Origin: Pirellulales bacterium
GTDB lineage: Bacteria; Planctomycetota; Planctomycetia; Pirellulales; JACPPG01
Length of the DNA: 64,000 nt
Reading direction: 5' to 3'
Assembly: GCA_036499395.1 (NCBI GenBank)
Contig: DASYDW010000134.1
Span: forward strand, 1-64,000
Part shown: positions 1-8,530 of the stretch, piece by piece
Layout: the number at the start of each line of letters is the position of its first letter
Position numbering within the stretch: position 1 is the stretch's first letter
Position numbers and translations under genes: made by a program
Notes under the pieces: generated by a model
What the model was told of the DNA's origin: nothing
What the model saw: the letters and a program-made list of their open reading frames with translations, nothing else
The model's database searches: none

Positions 1-1
1 G

Positions 2-1174
2 CAATCCGTGCAGACGACCGGCACGCGCAATAATGAACCGTCGCTGCAGATCGACCTCAAAGGCCCGCTGGTTACCGACGAACTGATTGGCCGGGTTACC
101 GATCTGCGCAACGTCTATGTATGCAACATCAGCGGTCCGAATCTTACGGACGCGGGCGTCGTCCGACTTAAGGACCTCGAAGGAGTCGAGTCGATTCGCA
201 TCGGGGGCGAACAATTGACCGACGCTTGTCTGCCGTCGTTAGTGGCTTGCCCGAATCTGAAGCTGCTGGGGCTGAACGCCCCGCAAATTACGGATGCGGG
301 ACTGGCGGCGCTCGTCTCGCTACCGAAGGTCACGACGCTGCAACTATTTTTGCCCGCAATCAACGATGCCGGTTTGATTCATCTGGCCAACATGCCGAAC
401 CTCGAATACTTGTCGTTAAGCACCAAGCAGTTCACCGACGAAGGTGTTCGCAACCTGGCACGATCGAAATCGCTGGAACAGATCGACCTGTGGAGCCTGG
501 AACTTACGGATCAGTCGCTCGCGGCGGTTGCGTGGATGGAGAAGTTGCAGTCTGTGCAGTTTTTCAGCAAGAAGCTGACGGACGACGGGTTGCTCGCCCT
601 GCGATCGGCGCAGAATTTGGAATCAGTGTTCCTCTACAGCCCGTTGATCACCGATGCCGGCATGGCGGTGTTCGCTGACCTGCCCCACCTGCAGCGCGTT
701 GTGTTGCACGACGCACCAATCACAGACGAGGGGCTGTTAGCTTTGCAAACGTGTAGCGAATTGACGAGCCTTCACTTGAACAACTGCCGCGTGGCCGGTC
801 CGGGCCTGCGCTACCTGGCCGATTGCCAAAAACTCGAGCACCTCGATCTGACGGGGCACGTGCTCAACGACTCGTTGTTCGATTACCTCAGGTTGTTTCC
901 GAAGTTGCGAAATCTGACCGTGGGCGGAGTCGCAGACATGACGCCCGACGAAGGATTGACCGACGAGGGGCTGAAGAAGATCGTCACAGCGAAGGGGCTC
1001 GGGTATCTGTACTTCGATTACACGCGCTTCACCGACGACGGCCTCGCGCCGCTTCTGCAGTTGCCGAAGCTGGCGGACGTCTTCGTGCGTTATTCGCCGG
1101 GCGTGACCGGCGCCGGTATCGCCAAGTTGAAGCAGGCGATTCCACGCCTACAGGCCGGGCAGTACTCGCATTGA
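2..1174 (+). CDS. Leucine-rich repeat protein (5' end outside window)
   Basis: The protein is almost entirely leucine-rich repeats: about 14 units of 24 residues, most opening with (L/I/F)-T-D-x-G-(L/V/M) and carrying a second L-x-x-L-x-L core. This is the cysteine-containing/RI-like LRR form common in planctomycetes, usually a protein-binding solenoid. The reading frame is open to the window edge. A GTG at 8 could start translation, but no ribosome site can be judged there, so the gene probably begins upstream. No signal peptide or membrane segment is visible in the part present. It ends with TGA at 1172 and converges on the minus-strand isomerase gene. Partner and role are unknown. Confidence 0.8.
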   Translation, partial: QSVQTTGTRNNEPSLQIDLKGPLVTDELIGRVTDLRNVYVCNISGPNLTDAGVVRLKDLEGVESIRIGGEQLTDACLPSLVACPNLKLLGLNAPQITDAGLAALVSLPKVTTLQLFLPAINDAGLIHLANMPNLEYLSLSTKQFTDEGVRNLARSKSLEQIDLWSLELTDQSLAAVAWMEKLQSVQFFSKKLTDDGLLALRSAQNLESVFLYSPLITDAGMAVFADLPHLQRVVLHDAPITDEGLLALQTCSELTSLHLNNCRVAGPGLRYLADCQKLEHLDLTGHVLNDSLFDYLRLFPKLRNLTVGGVADMTPDEGLTDEGLKKIVTAKGLGYLYFDYTRFTDDGLAPLLQLPKLADVFVRYSPGVTGAGIAKLKQAIPRLQAGQYSH

Positions 1175-1233
1175 TCCGGAATCGCCTTGATTAGGGGCGT
1201 TGAACACACGGCCCTGGGGGCGGCGCCGCCCGC

Positions 1234-3333
1234 TTATTTCAACAGCGGCGTTACGGGGCCGGCGTTGGCCTTCATGCCGCCCGGCATCCGGCTTGCCGTG
1301 GGGCCGTTGTGCGAGGTGCGCGGGACGTTGGCGTCGACTTCCTGCTCGGCGCTTGCACGTTGGAACATCGCACGCTCGTCTTGTTTGCCGGACTGCGTGG
1401 TGCCGGCCAGGTAATTGTCGATCGTGGCGGCGTCCTGAATCTTGGCGAATTCGTCGGCCATGGCGACGCGCATCTTCTTATCGCGGACGTCGTCGGCGAT
1501 CTGATTGCGAACCTCTTCGTATTTCACGCTGATCGGCTTGGTGCGGCCCTCGCAGAAGAGGATCACGAACTTTTCGCCGAACTGCACGATGCCGGACAGT
1601 TCGCCGGCCCGTAGTTGAAATGCTTCCTGCTCGAGCAGCGGACGGCCGCTGAATCGCTGGATCGGCGGGACTTCGCCTTCCAGGGCGTTGCTGCCGACCT
1701 CGATCGAATATTGCGCGGCGAGTTTGCCGAACTGCTTGGCGGCCTCGTCGATCACGGCGCGCACTTCGGGCGAAGGCTCGGACCAGACTCCGCCGGCCGT
1801 CCGTTCGGCCGGACGTTTGGCCAGCTTCTCGATCGACGGGATCTTGCGCGCCAGCTCCCACACTTCCTGGGCGCGGCGCTGATGGTTCAAGACGATGGCA
1901 CGCACGCGGACGCGCGGGCCGTAGTTGGCGTCGAACCCTTTGTGCAAATCTTCTTCCGCGATTTGCACCTTGTCACCGGCCAGCTTCTTTAGCGCTACCT
2001 CGGGCCAAATGACCTCGTGCAGGTACACGTCCCAGGCCATCGATTGTTCTTCCATCACGTACTTCTTCCACGCCTCGACGTCAGGTGAACCATCAGGACG
2101 CGGCTTCACGCCGATCGACGCCGAGCGCAAGATCTCGGCATCCATTTCCGGCGGTGTAACCTGGATCTTCCTCTTCTGGCAGGCCTGCTCGACCAGCCGG
2201 TGATTGATCAGTCCCTTCAGACTGTCCTTGCCGTGCCGCTCGATGCATTCTTCGGCCAGCTCCTGCATCATGATCGGGTTTCCGTTGACGGTGGCGGCAA
2301 CGCCCGGGTTCTTCGCACGCTTCTCAGGATTGTTGAAGATATTCTCGACGACGGTTTGCTTCTGCAATTCTTCGAACACGTCCTTGGCAGCCAGGCGCAG
2401 CTTCTTGTCGCGGATCGCTTCGGTCAGCAGCTTTTGCACCTGGTCCATCGGCACCGGGCGGGCCGCCACCAGGGCTTCGCACTTCATGAAGATAAACTGG
2501 TTTTGCACCTGGAAGATTTCCGAGATTTCACCTTCCTTCATGCCGAAGGCGACCTTCTCGATCGTCACGTCTCCCATGTGCTTGCGTACCGGCTGGATCA
2601 TTCCCTTGGCGCTTGCGCTACCGGCGTCTTCGGATTCTTCCTTGGCGATGTTGCCGAATTCTTCGGGATTCTTCATCACTTCGGCGCGCAGGCCCTGGGC
2701 CTTCTTCGGATCGGCAGTCGTGATCACGCGGACCTGCACGGCTGGGCCGAACTGCGTCTCGTAAGCTTGTTGCAGATCTTCGGGCGTGACTTGCAGCCGT
2801 GAATCGGCCAGCTTGCGCAGGGCCAACGTCGGCCAGACGATGTCTTTGGCATATTGTGCCGTGGTGATGCCGCGCTCGTCCTTCAGCATCGAAAGCCATT
2901 GCTGGGTGGGCATGCCGAAGCGGTCGGCCATGCGATCAATCTCGGCATCGACCTCCTTAGTCGTGATGACGATGTTGCGCATCTTGCAGTGCTCGGCGAT
3001 CAAATACTTGTTGACCAGACTTTCGAGCACGTCCTTGCCGTGATGCAACATGCACTCGCGCCCCAGATCGTCGCGCGTGATCTGTTGATTGTTGACCACC
3101 GCCATGATCCGCATCTTCTGCTCGACGGGCGGAGCGGCCTTGGCCGTGCTGGAGCTCTTCGACGGAGCCTTGGCGGTCAGAGGAAATTGAGCGCCGGCGG
3201 GCGCCGGTCCCCACAGAGCGCGAACCGCGATGGCGGTTCCCACGATCGAAAGCGTTCCGGCGACAAGCGCCAGTCGATTTTTCCAGGTCCTGCGCGCGTA
3301 AAGCTGCGGCGCTCCGGCTTCCATGCCTGACAT
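1234..3333 (-). CDS. Membrane-anchored peptidylprolyl isomerase, duplicated SurA/parvulin type
   Basis: The 699-aa protein has one N-terminal membrane segment (about residues 21-41) followed by a Pro/Ala/Ser-rich linker, so the bulk should lie outside the cytoplasmic membrane. It contains two copies of a SurA/PrsA-like unit, about residues 75-330 and 345-625. Each begins with a V-N-(N/G)-x-x-I helix region and an R-H/H-H-G-K-D motif, then a parvulin-like isomerase region with the A-F-x-(M/L)-x-x-G-E-(I/L)-S segment. The second unit has an insertion around residues 520-570. The start is supported by GGAG seven bases before ATG 3333. Likely role: folding of exported proteins; whether both parvulin domains are active is not visible. 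Confidence 0.82.
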   Translation of the reverse strand: MSGMEAGAPQLYARRTWKNRLALVAGTLSIVGTAIAVRALWGPAPAGAQFPLTAKAPSKSSSTAKAAPPVEQKMRIMAVVNNQQITRDDLGRECMLHHGKDVLESLVNKYLIAEHCKMRNIVITTKEVDAEIDRMADRFGMPTQQWLSMLKDERGITTAQYAKDIVWPTLALRKLADSRLQVTPEDLQQAYETQFGPAVQVRVITTADPKKAQGLRAEVMKNPEEFGNIAKEESEDAGSASAKGMIQPVRKHMGDVTIEKVAFGMKEGEISEIFQVQNQFIFMKCEALVAARPVPMDQVQKLLTEAIRDKKLRLAAKDVFEELQKQTVVENIFNNPEKRAKNPGVAATVNGNPIMMQELAEECIERHGKDSLKGLINHRLVEQACQKRKIQVTPPEMDAEILRSASIGVKPRPDGSPDVEAWKKYVMEEQSMAWDVYLHEVIWPEVALKKLAGDKVQIAEEDLHKGFDANYGPRVRVRAIVLNHQRRAQEVWELARKIPSIEKLAKRPAERTAGGVWSEPSPEVRAVIDEAAKQFGKLAAQYSIEVGSNALEGEVPPIQRFSGRPLLEQEAFQLRAGELSGIVQFGEKFVILFCEGRTKPISVKYEEVRNQIADDVRDKKMRVAMADEFAKIQDAATIDNYLAGTTQSGKQDERAMFQRASAEQEVDANVPRTSHNGPTASRMPGGMKANAGPVTPLLK

Positions 3334-3523
3334 GCCGTATCTCCGGTCAAATTGGGTCAGCGAATCGCGAAGGATGCGGGTAGGTCAACCCATCTCCTTC
3401 GCGCGCGGGGGGATCAATGGGCGGGGGAGTATAGGTAGACCGGTCGGAACGGGTCAAGGCCGATGATGCCCGGACGCTGGCAGCGGGATGCTAGCGAGAC
3501 GAGTGCGGGCGATGGCCGGCTGG

Positions 3524-4303
3524 CTAGTGCGGGCGCGTCGCGGATACCACGCGTTTGATCACGTCGGGCAGGTTGCTTGTGATCATGTTGATGCCCTGGC
3601 CGATCAATTCTTCGGCCCGCCGCGGGTCGTCGACGGTCCAGACCGATGCGCGCAGCCCGCGCTCGTGAATGGCGTCGATGAACGATTTGGTGAGATGCTC
3701 GTTGTTCCAGCCGACGAACTTCGCGCCGAACGATGTAATTTCGTCGAGTTGGCTGGCGGTCAAATCGTGCTCGCCAAGGGCCCCGAGCGTCAGGTGCGGC
3801 GCCAGCCGATGGCACTCGCGCAGAAAATCCCAATCGAAGGCCATCACCGCCACACGGGCCGCGCAGTGCTTGCGCTCGATCAACTCGACGAACGTCGCGG
3901 CGTCCCCCGACTTGCGTTCGATCAAGGGAAGCGAGCCGGGCAGGATCGCGTTGATTGCTTCTTCGAGCGTGGGAATGCGCGTGCCGGCGAACTGCGGCGC
4001 AAACCAACTGCCAGCGTCGAGCATTTTTAGCTCCGCCAGGGTCTTCGTGGCTAGCGGGATCTTTTCACCGCCCCAGAAGGTGCGGGCGTTCGTCAGCCGA
4101 TCCAGTTCTTCGTCGTGAAAAGCAACGGGCACGCCGTCAGCCGTGTGCAGATAATCGAGCTCGACCATGTCGACGCCCAATCGCACGGCGGCCTCGAAGG
4201 CGGGCAGCGTATTCTCCGGGGCAACGCGACTAGCCCCGCGATGCGCCACAACGGCCACCCGAGACATCCGCATCACGCCGGCGATGGGAGTGACAATAGT
4301 CAT
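3524..4303 (-). CDS. Glycerophosphodiester phosphodiesterase
   Basis: The protein opens with the GDPD hallmark A-H-R-G-A-S, then P-E-N-T-L-P-A-F (residues about 18-33), the metal-binding V-E-L-D-Y segment and F-H-D-E-x-L-x-R-L-T. It therefore probably hydrolyses glycerophosphodiesters (deacylated phospholipids) to an alcohol plus glycerol-3-phosphate, with a divalent metal in a TIM barrel. Length 259 aa fits the UgpQ-like family. No signal peptide is seen, so it is probably cytoplasmic. ATG 4303, ATG 4273 and ATG 4267 are all possible starts and none has a clear ribosome site. I keep 4303 because its CCTC-ATG context and leader match those of frr. Confidence 0.85.
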   Translation of the reverse strand: MTIVTPIAGVMRMSRVAVVAHRGASRVAPENTLPAFEAAVRLGVDMVELDYLHTADGVPVAFHDEELDRLTNARTFWGGEKIPLATKTLAELKMLDAGSWFAPQFAGTRIPTLEEAINAILPGSLPLIERKSGDAATFVELIERKHCAARVAVMAFDWDFLRECHRLAPHLTLGALGEHDLTASQLDEITSFGAKFVGWNNEHLTKSFIDAIHERGLRASVWTVDDPRRAEELIGQGINMITSNLPDVIKRVVSATRPH

Positions 4304-4327
4304 GAGGAGAATGATGAGCGATGAATG
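4301..4327 (-). repeat. Leader motif shared with frr (copy 1)
   Basis: On the plus strand this holds CATGAGG followed by GATGAGCGATGAATG at 4313-4327. The frr leader has CATGAGG and GATGAGTGATGAATG, 14 of 15 identical, in the same order. On the minus strand both copies sit directly upstream of a CCTC-ATG start codon. Confidence 0.5.
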
Positions 4328-4461
4328 CAGAATAATGAACGAAAGAGGGAACGATCGCAGCGGACGAAAATCTGGTCGTGATTTCTCATTTGGGGCGAGT
4401 TTTAGCTCAAAGTTGCTGGCCTAGTCGGCTTTGGATTTATAGTCCGCCTGCCGCTTCATTA

Positions 4462-4869
4462 TTAACGATCGACGCCAATGATAGTTACCGCGCATTCAGG
4501 AAAGAGCGACTGGATCCGACGGGCTTCGCGAGCTGAATAGTCATCGGAGGGAAGAAAAAGGTCCATATCCACGACAGGCTTGTCTCCCAGCAGTCGCCAA
4601 ACAAACGGAATATTTGTTTGCGGAGGCGGCCCTGCGGCGACGTGGATGAAGCGGCGGAGTGAGAGGGCTGGATTCGGCTGTACTGCTACGTTTCTCGGTC
4701 GATACTCAAACAGGCGAAGAAACTCGGTAGTCCGGAGTAGCCGGTCTCGCTCGCGTATCTGATGCAGCTCGCATCCCAGCCAAATCGCAAATACTGTCAC
4801 GACGATGAGCATCGTCCCAATGCCAAATTGAAACCATCGTCGGCGGGCGGGCGGAGGGGATGGCGTCAT
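4462..4869 (-). CDS. Small membrane-anchored protein, R-R-W-F-x-F type
   Basis: A 135-aa protein of unknown function. It begins with a Pro-rich stretch and R-R-R-W-F-Q-F, followed by one hydrophobic helix (about residues 17-34) ending A-I-W-L-G, and then a polar domain of about 100 residues. This opening is a recurrent planctomycete anchor; the same layout occurs in the protein at 12191-12931. The topology suggests a short cytoplasmic N terminus and an outside domain. It lies 39 bases downstream of frr on the same strand and could be the tail of that operon. No strong ribosome site precedes ATG 4869. Confidence 0.6.
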   Translation of the reverse strand: MTPSPPPARRRWFQFGIGTMLIVVTVFAIWLGCELHQIRERDRLLRTTEFLRLFEYRPRNVAVQPNPALSLRRFIHVAAGPPPQTNIPFVWRLLGDKPVVDMDLFLPSDDYSAREARRIQSLFPECAVTIIGVDR

Positions 4870-4908
4870 TTTGACGGCGCAGAGACCGGCAAACCGGCAA
4901 CCGTCGCC

Positions 4909-5475
4909 TTACTCTTCCATGACTTCAGCTTCGCGCGAGCGGGCTAGTTCGTTGGCGCGGGATTCGTACTTCTTGGTGAGCTCTTGAATCTCTTCCTTGA
5001 GACCTTTGGAATCATCCTCGGACATTTTCTTGTCCTTTTCGGCCTGGTCGGCGTCCTTGTTGCCGTCGCGGCGGACGTTGCGGATCGCGACCTTGGCCTC
5101 TTCGGTCAGCTCCTTGATGCGGCCCACCATCTTGCGACGCACTTCGCCCGATAGCGGCGGTACGTTCAGGCGCAGCACGCGACCGTCGCTCATAGGATTG
5201 AAGCCCAGCCCACTGGCTTGGATCGCCTTTTCAATGTCCTTGAGCGTGCCTGGGTCGAAAGGGCGAATCACGATTTGCGAGGGCTGGTCCGGAGGCACGC
5301 CGACGCTGGCCAGTTGCTTCATCGGAACGGGCGAGCCGTAGGCTTCGACCCGCAGCGAATCGACCAGGCCAGGGTTAGCGCGGCCGGTGCGAATGCCGGT
5401 CAGCGAGTGTTTCAGCACGTCGATCGCTTTGTCCATCCGTTCTTCGACGTCCAGCAAAATATCGTCGGCGCTCAT
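4909..5475 (-). CDS. frr: Ribosome recycling factor
   Basis: 188 aa, the usual RRF length is about 185. Recognisable landmarks are the M-D-K-A-I-D-V-L-K-H segment near residue 14, the R-T-G-R-A-N-P-G-L-V-D region near 31, and V-A-I-R-N-V-R-R-D in the long C-terminal helix region. With EF-G it splits post-termination ribosomes in the cytoplasm. It follows pyrH after 45 bases, the last step of the classical rpsB-tsf-pyrH-frr order. The start codon lacks a clear Shine-Dalgarno and carries the leader motif described at 5473-5503. Confidence 0.97.
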   Translation of the reverse strand: MSADDILLDVEERMDKAIDVLKHSLTGIRTGRANPGLVDSLRVEAYGSPVPMKQLASVGVPPDQPSQIVIRPFDPGTLKDIEKAIQASGLGFNPMSDGRVLRLNVPPLSGEVRRKMVGRIKELTEEAKVAIRNVRRDGNKDADQAEKDKKMSEDDSKGLKEEIQELTKKYESRANELARSREAEVMEE

Positions 5476-5503
5476 GAGGCATCCAAGTGATGAGTGATGA
5501 ATG
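5473..5503 (-). repeat. Leader motif shared with GDPD gene (copy 2)
   Basis: CATGAGG at 5473-5479 and GATGAGTGATGAATG at 5489-5503, matching the copy at 4301-4327. It occupies most of the short pyrH-frr spacer. Confidence 0.5.
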
Positions 5504-5520
5504 AGGAACGGATGCGCTGG

Positions 5521-6267
5521 CTATCGTGCTTCGGCGACTTTGCTGCGGATCAGGGTTCCAATCTTTTCGCCACTGACGGCACGCACGATGTTTCCTTCCT
5601 TGCGGAAGTTGAAGACCTTGATCGGCATGTCGTGTTCCATGCACTGCGTGATCGCGGTCGAATCCATCACGCGCAAATTCTGTTCGCGAACGGCGTGGTA
5701 GGTCAACTCGCTGTAGAGCACGGCGTGCGGGTTCTTTTCCGGGTCGTCGCTGTAGACACCGTCGACGCGGGTGGCCTTGAGCAGGATATCGGCGTCCAAC
5801 TCCAAAGCCCGCTGCGCGGCCGCGGTATCGGTCGTAACGAACGGGCTGCCGGTGCCGCAGGCAAGGATCACGATCCGACCCTTTTCCAGGTGCCGGGTGG
5901 CACGACGGCGGATGTAGGGCTCGGCGACGCCGTCCATGCGGATGGCCGACGAGAGCCGCGTGGCGCAGCCGACCGATTCCAAGGCGTCCTGCAGGGCCAG
6001 GCCGTTGATGACCGTGGCCAGCATGCCCATGTAATGGCTCGTGGCTTCCTGGATGCGCGCACTGGCCGAGGCGAACTGCGCGCCGCGCAGAATATTGCCG
6101 CCGCCGATCACGATCGCAATCTGCACGCCACGTGCGGCGGCCTTCGCAGTTTGCTCCGCGATGTGGACGACTGCCTCCATGCTGATCCCGCGTTCTCCGG
6201 CGTGGCTGAAACTCTCGCCCGAGAGCTTCAACACGACGCGCTTGTAACTCGGCGGAACGTCGGACAT
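5521..6267 (-). CDS. pyrH: UMP kinase
   Basis: 248 aa, amino-acid-kinase fold. The N terminus reads V-V-L-K-L-S-G-E-S-F, the nucleotide-binding strand-loop of bacterial UMP kinases. It is followed by I-V-I-G-G-G-N-I-L-R-G and, further on, the F-V-T-T-D-T-A-A-A-Q-R-A segment, all typical of PyrH. It phosphorylates UMP to UDP with ATP and in the family works as a GTP-activated, UTP-inhibited hexamer. It lies between tsf (142 bases upstream) and frr, the usual bacterial order. Confidence 0.97.
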   Translation of the reverse strand: MSDVPPSYKRVVLKLSGESFSHAGERGISMEAVVHIAEQTAKAAARGVQIAIVIGGGNILRGAQFASASARIQEATSHYMGMLATVINGLALQDALESVGCATRLSSAIRMDGVAEPYIRRRATRHLEKGRIVILACGTGSPFVTTDTAAAQRALELDADILLKATRVDGVYSDDPEKNPHAVLYSELTYHAVREQNLRVMDSTAITQCMEHDMPIKVFNFRKEGNIVRAVSGEKIGTLIRSKVAEAR

Positions 6268-6409
6268 CGTCGTTTACTTCCGTGTGCTAGGGTATGGTTC
6301 AGTTCTCATGGCACGACAGGTTGTTCGTCGAGCGCGACTCATGGTCGCACTTCGTGAAAAACGATCCCGCCATGACGTAAAACCAAGTATAGGACGCGAA
6401 ATTCGCGGA

Positions 6410-7240
6410 CTACGACTTGCCCAATTCCCACAGGATAAACCGCTTCAGCTTCATCGCGGCCTCTTTGGCCACGGTGCCGACGGTCTTCTTGTCGTCCTTC
6501 ACGAACGGCTGCTCGCTGAGGACCCGGTCGGCGTAGAAATTCTTCATCCGCCCCTCGACCATCTTGGCCAGGATGTTCTCGGGCTTACCTTCCTTGCGGG
6601 CGGCCTCGGTCAGAATTTCGCGCTCTTTGTCGACGGCTGCCGAATCGAGGTCTTCCTTCGTCACGGCCGAGGGACGCATCGCGGCGACATGCATCGCGAT
6701 CTCTTTCGCCGTGTCGGCGTTGCCCCCTTCGACCTCGATCAGCACGCCGGTGCTGCCGGTGTGATGGGCGTAGCCGCCGGTCGGCGCGTCGATTCGGACG
6801 ATCCGCGACAGGTTGAACACCTCGCGGATGCGATTGAACATGTCGAGCTTCACTTCGGCGAGCGTCTGACCCGGCTTGCTGGGCGAGGGCTGGGCGAGCA
6901 GCTCGTCAGGCGTTTTGGCCCCGGGGCCTGTGGCCAATTGCTTGGCCAGGTCGTTGGCAAATTGAATGAACTCGGCGCTGCTGGCGACCGGAGCGCTTTC
7001 GCACTGCAGTTCGACCATGGCGCCCACGCCCTTGGCCATGTCGACGTAGACCGCCACGCGGCCGGCCGAGGTTTCGCGACCGACGCGCGTCTCGGCCGTC
7101 TTGATCCCCGCCTTGCGCAGCAATTCGACGGCGGTATTCTCATCGCCCCCGGCATCCTGCAGCGCCTTCTTACAATCCATCATGGGCAGTCCGGTGCGTT
7201 CACGCAGCGCCATGACCGCCTTTGCGGTGATCTCTGCCAT
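6410..7240 (-). CDS. tsf: Translation elongation factor Ts
   Basis: 276 aa. The N-terminal UBA-like domain has the signature E-R-T-G-L-P-M-M-D-C-K-K-A-L, followed by A-G-I-K-T-A-E-T-R and the EF-Tu-contacting E-T-S-A-G-R-V segment. It is the GDP/GTP exchange factor for EF-Tu. The open frame runs 86 codons further upstream, but those codons are composition noise. ATG 7240 is preceded by AGGGAG about ten bases upstream, which decides the start. The gene follows rpsB with a long 309-base spacer. Confidence 0.96.
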   Translation of the reverse strand: MAEITAKAVMALRERTGLPMMDCKKALQDAGGDENTAVELLRKAGIKTAETRVGRETSAGRVAVYVDMAKGVGAMVELQCESAPVASSAEFIQFANDLAKQLATGPGAKTPDELLAQPSPSKPGQTLAEVKLDMFNRIREVFNLSRIVRIDAPTGGYAHHTGSTGVLIEVEGGNADTAKEIAMHVAAMRPSAVTKEDLDSAAVDKEREILTEAARKEGKPENILAKMVEGRMKNFYADRVLSEQPFVKDDKKTVGTVAKEAAMKLKRFILWELGKS

Positions 7241-7549
7241 AGTTGATTTATCTCCCTTTAACGGCCTGTGGTTAAAGCCTTGATGATTATTGTAGCGAGG
7301 TCGACATGGTGAGCGCCGAACTCGGCAAATAGTTAGACAATACCGACCGCGCGCCAGGTTCACGCCCAGGACACGCTCGCGGCACGAACGACTGCTCAAA
7401 GGCAACGCCCCGCCGTCGGTCTTTCGAGAAAGAACCCGTCGCCGGGATACCGTGCGAACAACAACAAAGACGAGGATTGGGAATCGGCCGCAGGGCACGA
7501 CGCCGGGCGAGATTTCTCTGCCGACGGGCGCCCGCGATCCGGCGTTCCT
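7241..7549 (-). other. rpsB-tsf spacer, no gene
   Basis: 309 bases between the rpsB stop and tsf start. I see no credible small gene. The only structure is the tsf leader hairpin near its downstream end; a TACAAT box at 7294-7289 (minus) has no good partner at the usual -35 distance. Confidence 0.5.
7252..7277 (-). promoter_or_regulatory. tsf leader hairpin next to the ribosome site
   Basis: In the mRNA sense, CTTTAAC pairs with GTTAAAG across an 8-base loop (arms 7277-7271 and 7262-7256). The second arm runs straight into the AGGGAG ribosome site of tsf, so folding would partly mask it. Regulation is inferred only. Confidence 0.35.
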
Positions 7550-8317
7550 CTACTCGGCGTCTTTGTCGCTGCCGTCGTCCGGGCTGGTGTAGGCGTCCAT
7601 CTGGCCCTTGTCCTTGCCGCCTAGGCCGGCTGCACCGCTGGCTTTGCCTTCCAGAACGGCGTCCGCCAGTTGCTGCACGACCAGCTCGATCGAACGAATG
7701 CTGTCGTCGTTACCGGGGATGGGCAGATCGACCACGTCTGGATCGCAGTCAGTATCGATCAAGGCCACGGTCGTGACGCCCAGCGCGCGGGCCTCGCGAA
7801 TCGCGTTCTTTTCCTTCTTCGGATCGATCACGATCATGCACTCGGGCAGACGGTTCATCGTGCGGATGCCGTCGAGGTTGCGCATCATCTTGCGATATTC
7901 GCGATTGAGCGCCGATTGCATCTTCTTCGAGTACGCGGCCATCTGATCGCCAGTCTTTAGAGCGTCGAGCTCTTCCAGACGGGTCAAACGGCTGCGAATC
8001 GTGCGGAAGTTCGTCAGCGCTCCGCCCAGCCAGCGATCGTCGACATAGGGCATGCCGCAGCGGCGCGATTCGCGCTCGATGGTCTCGGACGCCTGACGCT
8101 TGGTTCCGACGAACAGTACCAGGCTGCCGCCGGCCGCGACCTGGCTGATGTACTTCTTGGCGCGGATCAGCCCGCGGATCGTTTCGCGGACGTCAATGAT
8201 ATGAATCAGGTTGCGGCGGCCATAGATATAGGGCCGCATCTTGGGATTCCAACGACTGGCCCTGTGGCCGAAGTGAACTCCCGCTTCGATCAACTCCTTA
8301 ACGAGAACTGTCGACAC
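7550..8317 (-). CDS. rpsB: 30S ribosomal protein S2
   Basis: 255 aa. The S2 landmarks are present: E-A-G-V-H-F-G-H near residue 12, W-N-P-K-M-x-P-Y-I-Y-G-x-R-N-x-I-H-I-I-D, V-G-T-K-R-Q-A, and W-L-G-G-x-L-T-N-F. The C terminus ends in a short Gly/Asp-rich tail. The start is GTG 8317, with GAGGAG six bases upstream. It is the first gene of the rpsB-tsf-pyrH-frr cluster. In the family it binds the 30S body with S1. Confidence 0.97.
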   Translation of the reverse strand: MSTVLVKELIEAGVHFGHRASRWNPKMRPYIYGRRNLIHIIDVRETIRGLIRAKKYISQVAAGGSLVLFVGTKRQASETIERESRRCGMPYVDDRWLGGALTNFRTIRSRLTRLEELDALKTGDQMAAYSKKMQSALNREYRKMMRNLDGIRTMNRLPECMIVIDPKKEKNAIREARALGVTTVALIDTDCDPDVVDLPIPGNDDSIRSIELVVQQLADAVLEGKASGAAGLGGKDKGQMDAYTSPDDGSDKDAE

Positions 8318-8530
8318 TTGTAGCTCCTCGCTCGTGGCACACCGGCAAAAGTCCCATGGGGCGAGAAGGTCGCCCGGGGCGTCCGGCGTTCAATTACGCA
8401 CTCGGCCTGGGGTGTCGTGGGACGGGCAAATGCCTGTCCTACAGAGTGCGGGCCGTTCGCACTGGCAAGCCCGGTAGTTTACCGGGGTTTCCGAAGGGGG
8501 TCAATTCGGGGTGGGGTGCGGAGTACAGGT

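Noticed and set aside
1218..1231. GGGCGGCGCCGCCC palindrome between convergent genes
   Set aside because: No loop and no T tract, so it is not a convincing terminator.
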